A stretch of DNA of 64,000 nt from Bog-756 sp963777665 (GTDB lineage Bacteria; Actinomycetota; Acidimicrobiia; Acidimicrobiales; RAAP-2), in contig CAVZRJ010000001.1 of NCBI GenBank assembly GCA_963777665.1, forward strand, positions 1-64,000, given 5' to 3'. Below are positions 28,172-36,875 of this stretch, one piece after another. Each line of letters starts with the position of its first letter. The stretch's first letter is position 1. The translations under genes and the position numbers were made by a program. The notes below the pieces were generated by a model. That model worked only from the letters and a program-made list of their open reading frames with translations, was not told where the DNA came from and ran no database searches.

Positions 28172-28192
28172 GGCGACGCCCAGCCCCGCGGG

Positions 28193-29083
28193 TCAGGGCT
28201 CGGACTTGGCGACTGCCTTCACCGGCGGTGCCGACCGCCAGTCGGCGATCCCGTCCTCGGGAAGGGCGACGGGGTACCCGCCACCGTGGACGTTGGCCCA
28301 GTGCGCATGGTTGAGCTCATGGAGGGTGAAGCAGGCGTTGAGGGCGTTGTAGAAGCCCATGTTGTCCACGGTCTGGTTGACCGACTCCTTGATCAGGAGG
28401 GCGGTCATGGTCGGCAGCTCGGCGATCCGGCGGGCGAATTCGACCGTCTTGTCGGCGAGCTCGGCCGCCGGAAAGACTTTGGAGACCATCCCGAGCCGGT
28501 AGGCCTCATCGACGTCGAGCGAGTCCCCGGTCAGCATGAGCTCCTTGGTCCGGCGCGGACCGAACTCCCAGGGGTGGGCGAAGTACTCGACCCCGCACAT
28601 GCCGAGTCGGGTGCCGACCACGTCTGCAAAGGAGACGTCGTCGGCCGCCACGATGAGGTCGCAGGCCCACATCAGCATGAGCCCGGCGGCAAAGACGGTG
28701 CCATGGACCTGGGCGACCGTGATCTTCCGCAGGTTGCGCCACCGGCGCGTGTTCTGGAAGTAGTAATGCCACTCCTGGAGCATCATCTTCTCGGAGGCCT
28801 GGCGCGTGCCGCCGTTGATCAGCGAGGAGGGGTGCGGATTGTCGCCGCTGAACTCGGCGGTGGCCACCTTGGAGCCCATGTCGTGCCCCGCCGAGAACAT
28901 CGGTCCCATCCCACCGAGGATCACCACCCGCACCTCGTCGTCGGCTTCGGCCCGTAGGAACGCCTCGTCGAGCTCGACGAGCATCCCGCGGTTCTGCGCG
29001 TTGCGGGCATCGGGCCGGTTCAGCATGATCCTCGCGATCCGACCGTCGTCCAGCGTCTCGTACGTGACGAATTCCTCCGACAT
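28193..29083 (-). CDS. Enoyl-CoA hydratase/isomerase family protein
   Basis: A 296-residue crotonase-fold protein: ARIMLNRPDARNAQNRGM, VVILGGMGPMFSAGHDMGSK (first oxyanion-hole segment), ITVAQVHGTVFAAGLMLMWACDLIVAADD (second oxyanion-hole segment) and a late region TALLIKESVNQTVDNMGF. It should hydrate an enoyl-CoA or act on a related CoA ester. ATG 29083 shares one base with the stop of the hotdog thioesterase gene (TGATG), so these two are translationally coupled and lie in one operon with the aldehyde dehydrogenase. Confidence 0.88.
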   Translation of the reverse strand: MSEEFVTYETLDDGRIARIMLNRPDARNAQNRGMLVELDEAFLRAEADDEVRVVILGGMGPMFSAGHDMGSKVATAEFSGDNPHPSSLINGGTRQASEKMMLQEWHYYFQNTRRWRNLRKITVAQVHGTVFAAGLMLMWACDLIVAADDVSFADVVGTRLGMCGVEYFAHPWEFGPRRTKELMLTGDSLDVDEAYRLGMVSKVFPAAELADKTVEFARRIAELPTMTALLIKESVNQTVDNMGFYNALNACFTLHELNHAHWANVHGGGYPVALPEDGIADWRSAPPVKAVAKSEP

Positions 29084-29535
29084 CACTGCTCCTGCCTCTC
29101 TTCGGTGCCGGTGGTCCGGCGGTTGGTCTGGATGGCGAAGGCCACCGTGGCGACGGCGCACAGCTCACCGGAGCCCGCATCGAGGATATCGACATTGACC
29201 ACCGCCAGGCTCCGGCCGCGCCGGACCACCCTGGCCGCCGCCCGGGCCGGCCCCTGGGTGATGCCCTGGAGGTAGTGGATGGTGAGGTCGGCGGTGGCGG
29301 CCGAATCGAGCGGGGACGACGCGACGATCGCCCGGCCGGCGACGATGTCGGCCATGGTGGCCACCAGTCCTCCCTGGAGCGCCCCCCGGGGGTTGGTCAG
29401 CCGGGAGTCGAAGTCGAGCTCGATGGCCAGGTCGGCCCCCGGATGGTCGACGTCGCGCAAGACGAGCTGTTGGAAGAGGTGCGCGCCTTCGTCGAGGACG
29501 CGGCGGTGCTCGATGAAGGCGTCGGCACGGGACAC
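29083..29535 (-). CDS. PaaI-type hotdog thioesterase
   Basis: A 150-residue single hotdog domain. LTNPRGALQGGLVATMADIVAGRAI is the hallmark helix (HGGxxxxLxD-like pattern, with Gln in the His position), followed by ATADLTIHYLQGITQGPARAAARVVRRGRSLAVVNVDI. It probably removes CoA from a small acyl or aromatic acyl group. GTG 29535 is chosen as start because the aldehyde dehydrogenase stop (29583) lies just upstream. Only a weak ribosome-binding site is visible. The stop overlaps the enoyl-CoA hydratase start by 1 bp. Confidence 0.8.
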   Translation of the reverse strand: MSRADAFIEHRRVLDEGAHLFQQLVLRDVDHPGADLAIELDFDSRLTNPRGALQGGLVATMADIVAGRAIVASSPLDSAATADLTIHYLQGITQGPARAAARVVRRGRSLAVVNVDILDAGSGELCAVATVAFAIQTNRRTTGTEERQEQ

Positions 29536-29582
29536 TGTTCCCGGTGGGCCGGCCTTGGGCTGGTCCACCGGGTCGGGGTCGA

Positions 29583-31069
29583 TCACAGGCCGCCGGCGAT
29601 GGTCTTCGTCTCGAGGTACTGCTCGAATCCCTCGACTGCCGTTCTGACGACCCAGACCGCTGGCCTTGTAGCCCCCGAACGGGGACGCGGCGTTGTAGTA
29701 GACGCCGCCGTTGACGCTGACCGTGCCGGTCCGGATCCGTCGGGCGACGGCCAGGGCGCGCTCCTCGGAGGCCGAGGTCACCGCACCGGACAGGCCGTAC
29801 TGGCTGTCGTTGGCGATGCGGACCGCGTCGTCGTCGTCACGGAACGGGATCAGCACCAGGACGGGACCGAAGATCTCCTCCTGGGCGATGGTCATCGAGT
29901 TGTCGACGTCGGCGAAGAGGGTCGGCTCGACGAAGTAGCCACGCTCGAGGTGGGCCGGCCGTCCGCCACCGGTCACCAGGCGGGCACCTTCGTCGACGCC
30001 CTTCTCGATGTAGCCCAGGATCCGCTCGCGCTGGCGGGCGTTGATCACCGGACCCTGGATGACCCCTGGATCGGTTGGGTCGCCGTAGGTGACGCCCTCC
30101 ACGGCGGCCTTGGCCAGACCCACCGCCTCGTCGTAGCGCGCCTCGGGGACGAGGGTGCGGGTCAGCATGGCGCAACCCTGCCCGGAGTGCATGCACATGA
30201 ATCCGAAGAAGGCCATCTTGGCCTCGAGATCGGCGTCGTCGAGGATGATGTCGGCCGACTTGCCGCCGAGCTCGAGGAACAGGCGCTTGAGCGTCGGGGC
30301 TCCGGCGGCCATGATGCGGCGCCCGGTGGCGGTCGACCCGGTGAAGGAGATGAGGTCGACCCGGGGGTCGACCACCAGCTGTTCGCCGATGAGGTGGTCC
30401 GAGGACGGCACGACGCTGACCACACCGGGCGGGATGTCGGTCTGCTCGGCGATGAGCCGCCCGATCCGGGTCGCGTTCCACGGTGTGTCCGGAGCAGGCT
30501 TGACCACCACGGTGTTGCCGGTGGCGAGCGCCTGGCCCAGTTTGTTGAGGGTGATCTCGACGGGATAGTTCCACGGGATGATGGCCCCGACCACTCCGAC
30601 CGGCTCCTTGACCACCTTCTGCCAGCTGTGCGTGCCGAAGGCGTTGTTGTCGGGCAGCGGGCGCTCCCACGCAAAGCTGTCGATCTGCTCGGCAGGCCAG
30701 AGGAGGGCCTCGGCCAGGGGCGCGTCGAGCTGGGCCATGTGGGTCACCATCACCGGGGTGCCCACTTCGGCCACCAACTCGGAACGGAACAGCTCCTGCT
30801 CGCGAGACGATGGCCTCGTGGAGCTGGCGCAGGCACCGCTGGCGGAGGGCCCGGTCGGTCGCCCAGTCCGTCTCGTCGAAGGACCGCCGCGCCGCTGCAA
30901 TGGCCCGGTCCATGTCGGCCGCCGTGGCGTCTGCCGTCTGGCCGAGCACCTCCTCGGTGGCCGGGTTGATGTTGTCGAAGGCCCCTCCGCCGGTCGCCTC
31001 GACGAGCGAGCCGTCGATGAGCATGCGGAATTCGCCGACCGTGGAGTCGGGCGCTTTGGTCGTGGTCAT
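29583..31069 (-). CDS. Aldehyde dehydrogenase (two frameshifts)
   Basis: An NAD(P)-dependent aldehyde dehydrogenase whose inferred length is 494 residues, normal for the family. Visible: MLIDGSLVEATGGGAFDNINPATEEVLGQ start, IIPWNYPVEITLNKLGQAL, SFTGSTATGRRIMAA (cofactor loop), LFLELGGKSADIIL with the general-base Glu, MHSGQGCAMLTR with the nucleophilic Cys, EEIFGPVLVLIPF and SPFGGYKASGLGRQNG. Extra bases near 30808 (LHEAIxSREQELF) and near 29622 (QNGxVEGFEQYLETKTIAGGL) break the frame; removing one base at each restores the gene. ATG 31069 and TGA 29583 follow from that. It heads the aldehyde dehydrogenase, thioesterase and hydratase transcript. Confidence 0.85.
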
Positions 31070-31304
31070 GTGCGGTTCCTTCCGTTCGCTCGCCCCTGCG
31101 GCGCTTGCGCACTGCGGCGGTGGCGGCCTCGTCGAGGCCCGGGCTCGGCACCCGCGAAAACGGGGCGCCACCTGCTCGGGGCCGAGTATGGCACGGTCCG
31201 GACCGGACCGTCTGCACGGCGTGCGTGGGTGGGCTACAACGTGGGGCGATGCGTACCGGCTCCATCCCCGTCGCCGTCACCCGCGGGCATTGGGGCCCGG
31301 AAGG

Positions 31305-32467
31305 GTGAACCTCGCCCTGACCGACGCCGAACGGCGGTTCCGGGACGACGTGCGGAGCTGGCTCGAGGCCAACGTCGAGCCCGGCCCCGAGTTCGGCTCG
31401 TTCGACGAGGAGTTCGAGTGGGGCCGGCGGTGGCAGGCCCGCCTGGCCGCCGACCGCTGGGTCGGGATCCACTGGCCGGCCGAGTTCGGCGGGCCGGGGG
31501 GCCTCGCCCGTCGAAGTGGCCATCTTCAACGTGGAGTACGCCCGCGCCCGGGCGCCCCAACCCGTCAACCGCACCGGGGTCAACCTGGTCGGCCCGACCC
31601 TCCTCGCCCACGGAGACGACGCAGCAGCGGAGCCGCTGGCTGCCGGGCATCCTGAGCGCAGAGGAGATCTGGTGCCAGCTGTTCAGCGAGCCCGGAGCCG
31701 GGTCCGACCTGGCCGGGCTCTCCACCCGGGCCACCGCGGTGGAGGGCGGGTGGGTGGTCGACGGACAGAAGGTCTGGACCAGCTATGCCCAGCACGCCCG
31801 GTGGGGGATCGCCCTGGTCCGGACCGACCCCGACGCCTCGCGCCACGCGGGCATCACCTGCATGGCCATCGACATGGAGGCCGAGGGGATCGAGGTGCGG
31901 CCCCTGGTGACCATGACCACGGACGCCGAGTTCAACGAGGTGTTCTTCGACGGGGTCTTCGTCCCGGCCGACCAGGTCATCGGTGGGCTCCACGCCGGCT
32001 GGTCCGTGGCCAACACCACGCTCGCCCACGAGCGGGGGACCACCTTCCCGTTCAAGGAGCAGGTCGTGCACGAGATCTATCTCGAACAGATCCTCGACCT
32101 GGCCGTCGCGAACGGGGCACTCGACGACCCACTGGTGGCCGACCAGCTGGTCGACGCCTACGTCAAGGTCTCGATCCTGCGCCTGCACAACTGGCGGACG
32201 ATGACCCGGCTCGCCCGGGGCATCGAGCCCGGTCCCGAATCCAGCGTGGTGAAGCTGGCCTGGACCGACATGACCCAGCAGCTGTCCGACGCCGCACTGG
32301 CCGTGGTCGGTCCGGCCGCGCCGTTGTGGGGTGCGGCAACGGACAACCCGGCACGGGGCCGGTGGCAGCGCCAGTGGCTCTGGGCCAAGGCGTCACCGAT
32401 CGCCGGCGGTACCTCCGAGATCCAGCGGACCATCATCGGGGACCGCATCCTCGGGCTGCCCCGTTGA
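31305..32467 (+). CDS. Acyl-CoA dehydrogenase (two frameshifts)
   Basis: Starts at GTG 31305 with NLALTDAERRFRDDVRSWLEANV. The middle domain reads LFSEPGAGSDLAGLSTRATAVEGGWVVDGQKVWTSYAQHARWGIALVRTD and the end SPIAGGTSEIQRTIIGDRILGLPR, both diagnostic. Inferred length is about 387 residues. One extra G in the six-G run at 31497-31502 and one extra base near 31612 interrupt the frame; correcting them gives a continuous protein. It should oxidise a branched or cyclic acyl-CoA and resembles the protein encoded at 55555-56786. The DUF7064-like gene follows after 16 bp. Confidence 0.85.
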
Positions 32468-32483
32468 CCTGCGGAGGGGATCG

Positions 32484-33602
32484 GTGAGCGAACGGTTCGA
32501 TGCCAGCATCGAGCACTACCCGATGTCCGGACTGGACGAACTCCTCATCCACAACCATCCCCACCCGGTCCGGGTCATGTGGACCTCCGACGTGCAGGCG
32601 TACGAGCGGATGTGGTTCACCAGTCAGGACCGCACCGGCGACCTCCTGGTCGTTGCCGGCATGGGCATCTATCCCAACCTGGGCACGGCCGAGGCCTTCG
32701 CCATCGTCAACCGACGGGGACGGCATACCACGGTCCGGGCCCACCGCAAGCTCGGGCTCAACCGGGTGGACATGACGGTCGGGCCGATCCGGTTCGACCT
32801 GGTCGAGCCGTTCCGCCAGTGGAGGCTGCAGCTCGGCCCGAACGAGCACGGGACCTCCTTCGACATCTCCTGGTTCGACACGAAGCGCCCCGTCTACCGC
32901 AACCAGGGCTCGGGACTGTTCGTGGGCACCCGACCCTTTGCCGGGGTCGCCGGCTACGACGGGTTCGGTCGGCAGGAGGGGTGGGTTGCGGTGGACGGCG
33001 AGCGGTTCGAGCTGACCACCCGGACCTACCTCGGCACCAGGGACCACCACTGGGGCACCCGCGACGGCGTCGGTGGCAGGGCCCACTGGAGCGGTCATCA
33101 GCACCCCCACTCCGGAGAGTGGGTCGAGTTCGAGGAGTACGGCATCTGGGGGGACCACGTGCTCTACAATCTCGGCGACCCGCGGCGGGGGAGTGGGTCC
33201 CTGGAGGACCGCCACTACCGGCTCCGGTTCGAACCCGAGACCCACCTGCTCCTCTCCGGCGAGGTCGACTACGTCTTCGCCGGGGGAGCAGTCCGCACCG
33301 CCACCTTCGAGCGGCTCGGCAACCAGACCGCCTACCTCCGGTGTGGCATGTACGGCGGCCCCAACGGAGGGACGCCGGACGGCGACATCTGGCAGGGCAT
33401 GGACGTCGGGGACGGGGTGGTCAGCGGTGAGACCTACGACACCACCGACCCTGACGTCCGGGCTCGCATCTGCGGGCTCGACCAGCACCACTGTCGGTTC
33501 GAGTCCGAGGGAGAGACCACCTTCGGGATCGTCGAGCCCTACGACACGCTCTGCTACGACATGGCGCGGCGGGGCACCGGCGGCTTCTCGCTGCTCGACT
33601 GA
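32484..33602 (+). CDS. Hypothetical lipocalin-like/AttH-like beta-barrel protein
   Basis: A 372-residue soluble protein with no signal peptide. It opens with FDASIEHYPMSGLDELLIHNHPHPVRVMWTSDVQAYERMWFTSQD. A GTRDHHWGTRDG motif near residue 180 and many aromatic beta strands (for example GEWVEFEEYGIWGDH and LLLSGEVDYVFAGG) recall actinobacterial proteins of the AttH/carotenoid-hydratase-like double-lipocalin group, which bind hydrophobic ligands. The assignment is from memory of the RDHxWG motif. GTG 32484 has GGAGGGGA upstream. Its place between an acyl-CoA dehydrogenase and the DUF35/thiolase pair suggests a role with the same lipid substrate. Confidence 0.6.
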   Translation: MSERFDASIEHYPMSGLDELLIHNHPHPVRVMWTSDVQAYERMWFTSQDRTGDLLVVAGMGIYPNLGTAEAFAIVNRRGRHTTVRAHRKLGLNRVDMTVGPIRFDLVEPFRQWRLQLGPNEHGTSFDISWFDTKRPVYRNQGSGLFVGTRPFAGVAGYDGFGRQEGWVAVDGERFELTTRTYLGTRDHHWGTRDGVGGRAHWSGHQHPHSGEWVEFEEYGIWGDHVLYNLGDPRRGSGSLEDRHYRLRFEPETHLLLSGEVDYVFAGGAVRTATFERLGNQTAYLRCGMYGGPNGGTPDGDIWQGMDVGDGVVSGETYDTTDPDVRARICGLDQHHCRFESEGETTFGIVEPYDTLCYDMARRGTGGFSLLD

Positions 33603-33739
33603 GTCCGGTGCTCAAGGGGCGCGGGTCCGTACGCACGGTTGAGCGGTCCGGAGTGCCTGTCGACGATCTCTCGAGGTGTTTGGCTGGTTGTCTCTCTGCC
33701 GACTAGCGTCATCGCGGTGAATCCGACGGTGGGGGAGCA

Positions 33740-34180
33740 GTGATCCAGAAGCCGGTCGCGGACGTGTTCACCTGGCCGGAGGATGACCCGCAGCTGATCG
33801 GTAGCCGGTGCGAGGGCTGCGGGGCGGTCACGTTCCCGGTGCAATCCCGGTGTCCGCGCTGTGGCGGACCGGGCATGGCGGAGCTACTCCTGCCACGCCG
33901 CGGCACCCTTGTGTCCTGGACGACCCAGGGGTTCCCACCGAGCTTCGACTTTATGGGCGATACGACGGGGGCGTCCTTCGAGCCCTTTGGGGTCGGGCTG
34001 GTACAGCTAGACGACGTCGTGCGGGTCGAGTCGCGGCTCACCGAGAGCGACCCCGAAAAGCTCGACTTCGGCATGGAGGTCGAGCTGCGAATCGTCCCGT
34101 TCTACGTCGACGGTGACGGCAATGAGATCATCACCTTCGCCTTCGCCCCGGTCGGGGTCCAGAACAACGAGGAGCGCTAG
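33740..34180 (+). CDS. DUF35 Zn-ribbon/OB-fold protein
   Basis: A 146-residue protein with a rubredoxin-like zinc ribbon CEGCGAVTFPVQSRCPRC near residues 24-41 and an OB-fold part (RRGTLVSWTTQGFPPSF to EIITFAFAPVG). Members such as ChsH2 and the archaeal bridging protein hold a thiolase-like partner and an acyl-CoA together. GTG 33740 is the start. The next gene starts directly after its TAG with no gap, which marks the Ltp-like thiolase as its partner. It is related in domain to the C-terminal part of the fusion protein at 25497-26972. Confidence 0.88.
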   Translation: MIQKPVADVFTWPEDDPQLIGSRCEGCGAVTFPVQSRCPRCGGPGMAELLLPRRGTLVSWTTQGFPPSFDFMGDTTGASFEPFGVGLVQLDDVVRVESRLTESDPEKLDFGMEVELRIVPFYVDGDGNEIITFAFAPVGVQNNEER

Positions 34181-35323
34181 ATGGACGACGTCGCAATCAT
34201 CGGGGTCGGCCTCCACCCCTTCGGCCGCCACGGCGACAAGTCCGCGTTCGAGATGGGCGCCGATGCTGTGGAGCTGGCCCTGACCGACGCTGGGGTGCCG
34301 TGGAGTGACGTCCAGTGCGCATTCGGCGGGAGCTGGGAGGTCTGGACTGACCCCATGACCAGTCTCGTGGGCCTCACCGGCATCCCGTTCATCAACGTGT
34401 TCAGCGCGTGTGCGACCGGCGCCGCCACCATCCAGCAGGCGGCAAACGCCATCCTCGCCGGCACAGACGACATCGTCATGGCCATCGGCACCGACAAGCA
34501 CCCTCGGGGCTCGTTCAAGGGCAACCCGATGCTGACCAACGTGCCTGCCTGGTACGGCGACAACGGACAGTACGTCACCACCAAGTTCTTCGGCATGAAG
34601 ATCAACAAGTACATGCACGACCACGGTGTCTCCTCTGCGACGCTGGCCAAGGTGGCGGCCAAGAACTTCCGCAACGGTGCTCTCAACCCGAAGGCCTTCC
34701 GCCGCAAGCCGATCACCGAGGAAGAGATCCTCAGCTCACCGATGCTCAACTACCCGCTCACCTCGTACATGTTCTGCGCCCCCGACGAGGGCGCCGCGGC
34801 GGTCGTACTGTGTCGCGCCGACATCGCCCACCGGTACACCGATACGCCGGTGTACGTAAAGGCGACTGCCATCCGCACACGCAACTACGGCGCCTATGAG
34901 GTCAACACCACATCGGCCCCCGTAGAGGAAGATGTCGCCCCCACGGTGTACGCGTCCCGCGCCGCCTACGAGGTAGCCGGGATCGGGCCCGAGGACGTCG
35001 ACGTGATCCAGCTGCAGGACACCGATGCCGGCGCCGAGGTCATCCACATGGCTGAGAACGGCTTCTGCGCCGACGGCGAGCAGGAGAAGCTTCTCGCCGC
35101 GGGCGCCACCGAGATCACCGGCTCCATGCCGGTCAACACCGATGGCGGCCTCATCGCCAACGGTGAGCCGATCGGCGCCTCCGGCCTCCGCCAGGTCCAC
35201 GAGCTTGTGCTCCAGCTCCGCGGTCAGGCCGGCGATCGGCAGGTCCAAGGCGACCCGCGCGTCGGCTACGCCCAGGTCTACGGGGCCCCCGGCATCGCCG
35301 CCGTCACCATCTTGGCCCGCTGA
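34181..35323 (+). CDS. Ltp2-like thiolase-fold protein (probable side-chain aldolase)
   Basis: A 380-residue thiolase fold: VAIIGVGLHPFGRHGDKSAFEMG start, NVFSACATGAATIQQAA with the conserved Cys, and ANGEPIGASGLRQVHELVLQLRG, where the His of the thiolase GHPxG motif is Glu. The C-terminal Cys motif is also absent (YAQVYGAPGIAAVTIL). Loss of both residues with a DUF35 partner is the pattern of Ltp2, the retro-aldolase that cleaves steroid side chains. It is therefore unlikely to be a true thiolase. It begins at the base after the DUF35 stop, so the two are surely co-translated. Confidence 0.85.
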   Translation: MDDVAIIGVGLHPFGRHGDKSAFEMGADAVELALTDAGVPWSDVQCAFGGSWEVWTDPMTSLVGLTGIPFINVFSACATGAATIQQAANAILAGTDDIVMAIGTDKHPRGSFKGNPMLTNVPAWYGDNGQYVTTKFFGMKINKYMHDHGVSSATLAKVAAKNFRNGALNPKAFRRKPITEEEILSSPMLNYPLTSYMFCAPDEGAAAVVLCRADIAHRYTDTPVYVKATAIRTRNYGAYEVNTTSAPVEEDVAPTVYASRAAYEVAGIGPEDVDVIQLQDTDAGAEVIHMAENGFCADGEQEKLLAAGATEITGSMPVNTDGGLIANGEPIGASGLRQVHELVLQLRGQAGDRQVQGDPRVGYAQVYGAPGIAAVTILAR

Positions 35324-35358
35324 GTGCCCAGATCTACGGTTGCGTCGTAGGGCCGCGA

Positions 35359-35838
35359 TTACTTGGTCGCGACATCACCCACAACCAAGGCTGCAAGATT
35401 GTCGACCGATCTCTGCATCATCGCGTCGGGGACGATTGGAAACTTGTCCCTCGCCCGCTCGGGAGTGTTGGTCCAATCGCAGTAGTTGGTTACCTCGGTG
35501 TGGGTGCTGTCTACCGGTGATATCTCCCACCCGTAGACGTGACCGAAGGGTCCTCGCTCTTTGCTCCCGACATTCCATTCGAGCAACTCATCCTGAACGA
35601 TCTTCGTGACCGTGTTGAGGGCCTTGTACTTACCCATTGGGAGGTCACCGAGCGGCTCCCGATCCATATCCAACTCGAATTCGTCACCGACCGCCGTGAC
35701 CGGCTTGGACTCCGGTGCGGCCTGGAGCATCCCTGAGCCGTCGATCTCCACATGCATCTCCGGGTCGCAGATGATGCGAAACACAGTGGAGGGTGAAGCC
35801 TCGAAAATTCGGCTGACCGCGAGCCGGTTGACGCTCAT
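35359..35838 (-). CDS. SRPBCC family (START-like) protein
   Basis: A 159-residue ligand-binding protein of the Bet v 1/START-like fold. SVNRLAVSRIFEASPSTVFRIICDP is the opening strand and helix of the family, VGDEFELDMDR, VTKIVQDELLEWNVGS and HVYGWEISPVDSTHTEVTNYCDWT are successive strands, and the C-terminus is the long helix. Such proteins bind hydrophobic molecules or act as cyclases or aromatases. ATG 35838 has AGGAGGG upstream. It converges with the Ltp2-like gene. Confidence 0.8.
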   Translation of the reverse strand: MSVNRLAVSRIFEASPSTVFRIICDPEMHVEIDGSGMLQAAPESKPVTAVGDEFELDMDREPLGDLPMGKYKALNTVTKIVQDELLEWNVGSKERGPFGHVYGWEISPVDSTHTEVTNYCDWTNTPERARDKFPIVPDAMMQRSVDNLAALVVGDVATK

Positions 35839-36107
35839 ATTCGATCCCTCCTCACATCCCCTTGCAGGAGAACCTACCGTGCAACCGAGCACCGGTCGAT
35901 CCCCCCTCAGAGGGCAACGAGCCACCCCGCCTCCCTGGCAGTGACCCGTTGCACGTTCGGGTACACGGATAGCCGCCCACGGGTAGCCTCCGCTGTCGAC
36001 TGAACAACCCAACAATGATGCGGGGTACGTGGTTGATCGTTGATCGAAGCGGGCCCTTTAGGGTTTGCGTACTGCCTTCTACCCCAACAGGATTACTGGA
36101 GGAGTCG

Positions 36108-36788
36108 ATGAACGCGATGTCCAAACCGGTGGTTGTCCTCTTTGATGTGGACGAGACGCTGGTTCACACCGGGGGCTCTGGAGCGCGAAGTTGGAAGGCC
36201 GCATTCGAGAAGCTCTATGACATACCCGCAGACATCGGAGAGCACAGTTCGGCCGGGGAAACCGACCCCCAGGTAGCGGCAGCAACCTTCAGGGCCGTCG
36301 TTGGCCATGAGCCAAGCGACGTTGAGCTGGATCAGCTCTACGTCCAATACCTCCTCTTCTTGGCGGATGACATTCTGGTCTCTGAGGGCTATCGCATGCT
36401 GCCGGGGGCAGATCACTGTCTCGCCGCCCTGGGGAAATCTGGAGTTCTCTTGGGCCTGGTCTCTGGTGCGATGGAGGGTGCTGCACGCACCAAGCTCATC
36501 CCAGCTAATCTCAATCGGTTCTTCATCTTCGGAGCATACGGATCTGACTCGCCAGACCGGGCCGAGTTGACGGGTATCGCAATTGAGAAGGCCGCTCGCA
36601 TGCACGCCCATCTGACACCCGCACAGGTGTTCGTGGTGGGGGACACACCTCGCGATGTCGATGCCGCACGCGAGGCCGGGGCTGTCTCCGTTGGCGTTGC
36701 AAGCGGCCGCTATTCGGTCGATGAATTGGCCAAGGCTGGTGCTGACCATGTGCTCGGCTCCCTCACCGAGCCATTTCCCGGATGGTGA
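36108..36788 (+). CDS. HAD-superfamily hydrolase (phosphoglycolate phosphatase-like)
   Basis: A 226-residue phosphatase: motif I VVLFDVDETLVHTGG with the nucleophilic Asp and acid Asp, motif II VLLGLVSGAME, motif III around ARTKLIPANL, and motif IV VFVVGDTPRDVDAAREAG. The helical cap after residue 20 matches the C1-type cap of phosphoglycolate phosphatase and related enzymes. ATG 36108 follows GGAGGAGTCG. The composition is less GC-rich than the blocks on either side. Substrate unknown. Confidence 0.85.
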   Translation: MNAMSKPVVVLFDVDETLVHTGGSGARSWKAAFEKLYDIPADIGEHSSAGETDPQVAAATFRAVVGHEPSDVELDQLYVQYLLFLADDILVSEGYRMLPGADHCLAALGKSGVLLGLVSGAMEGAARTKLIPANLNRFFIFGAYGSDSPDRAELTGIAIEKAARMHAHLTPAQVFVVGDTPRDVDAAREAGAVSVGVASGRYSVDELAKAGADHVLGSLTEPFPGW

Positions 36789-36875
36789 AGGGACTTGGGC
36801 GCTCCCTGATCGCCGGCTCAGGCTCGCGTGACGGAAGGTCTCGAATGCACGAGCGATCGATCAGGAGTCAGAGGG

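Noticed and set aside
29275..30969. Open plus-strand frame of 564 codons
   Set aside because: Antisense to the aldehyde dehydrogenase and thioesterase genes, whose motifs are clear. The plus-strand protein has no recognisable features.
34901..35323. Ordinary acetyl-CoA acetyltransferase call for the thiolase-fold gene
   Set aside because: The His and second Cys motifs of thiolases are replaced, so a degradative thiolase role is not supported.
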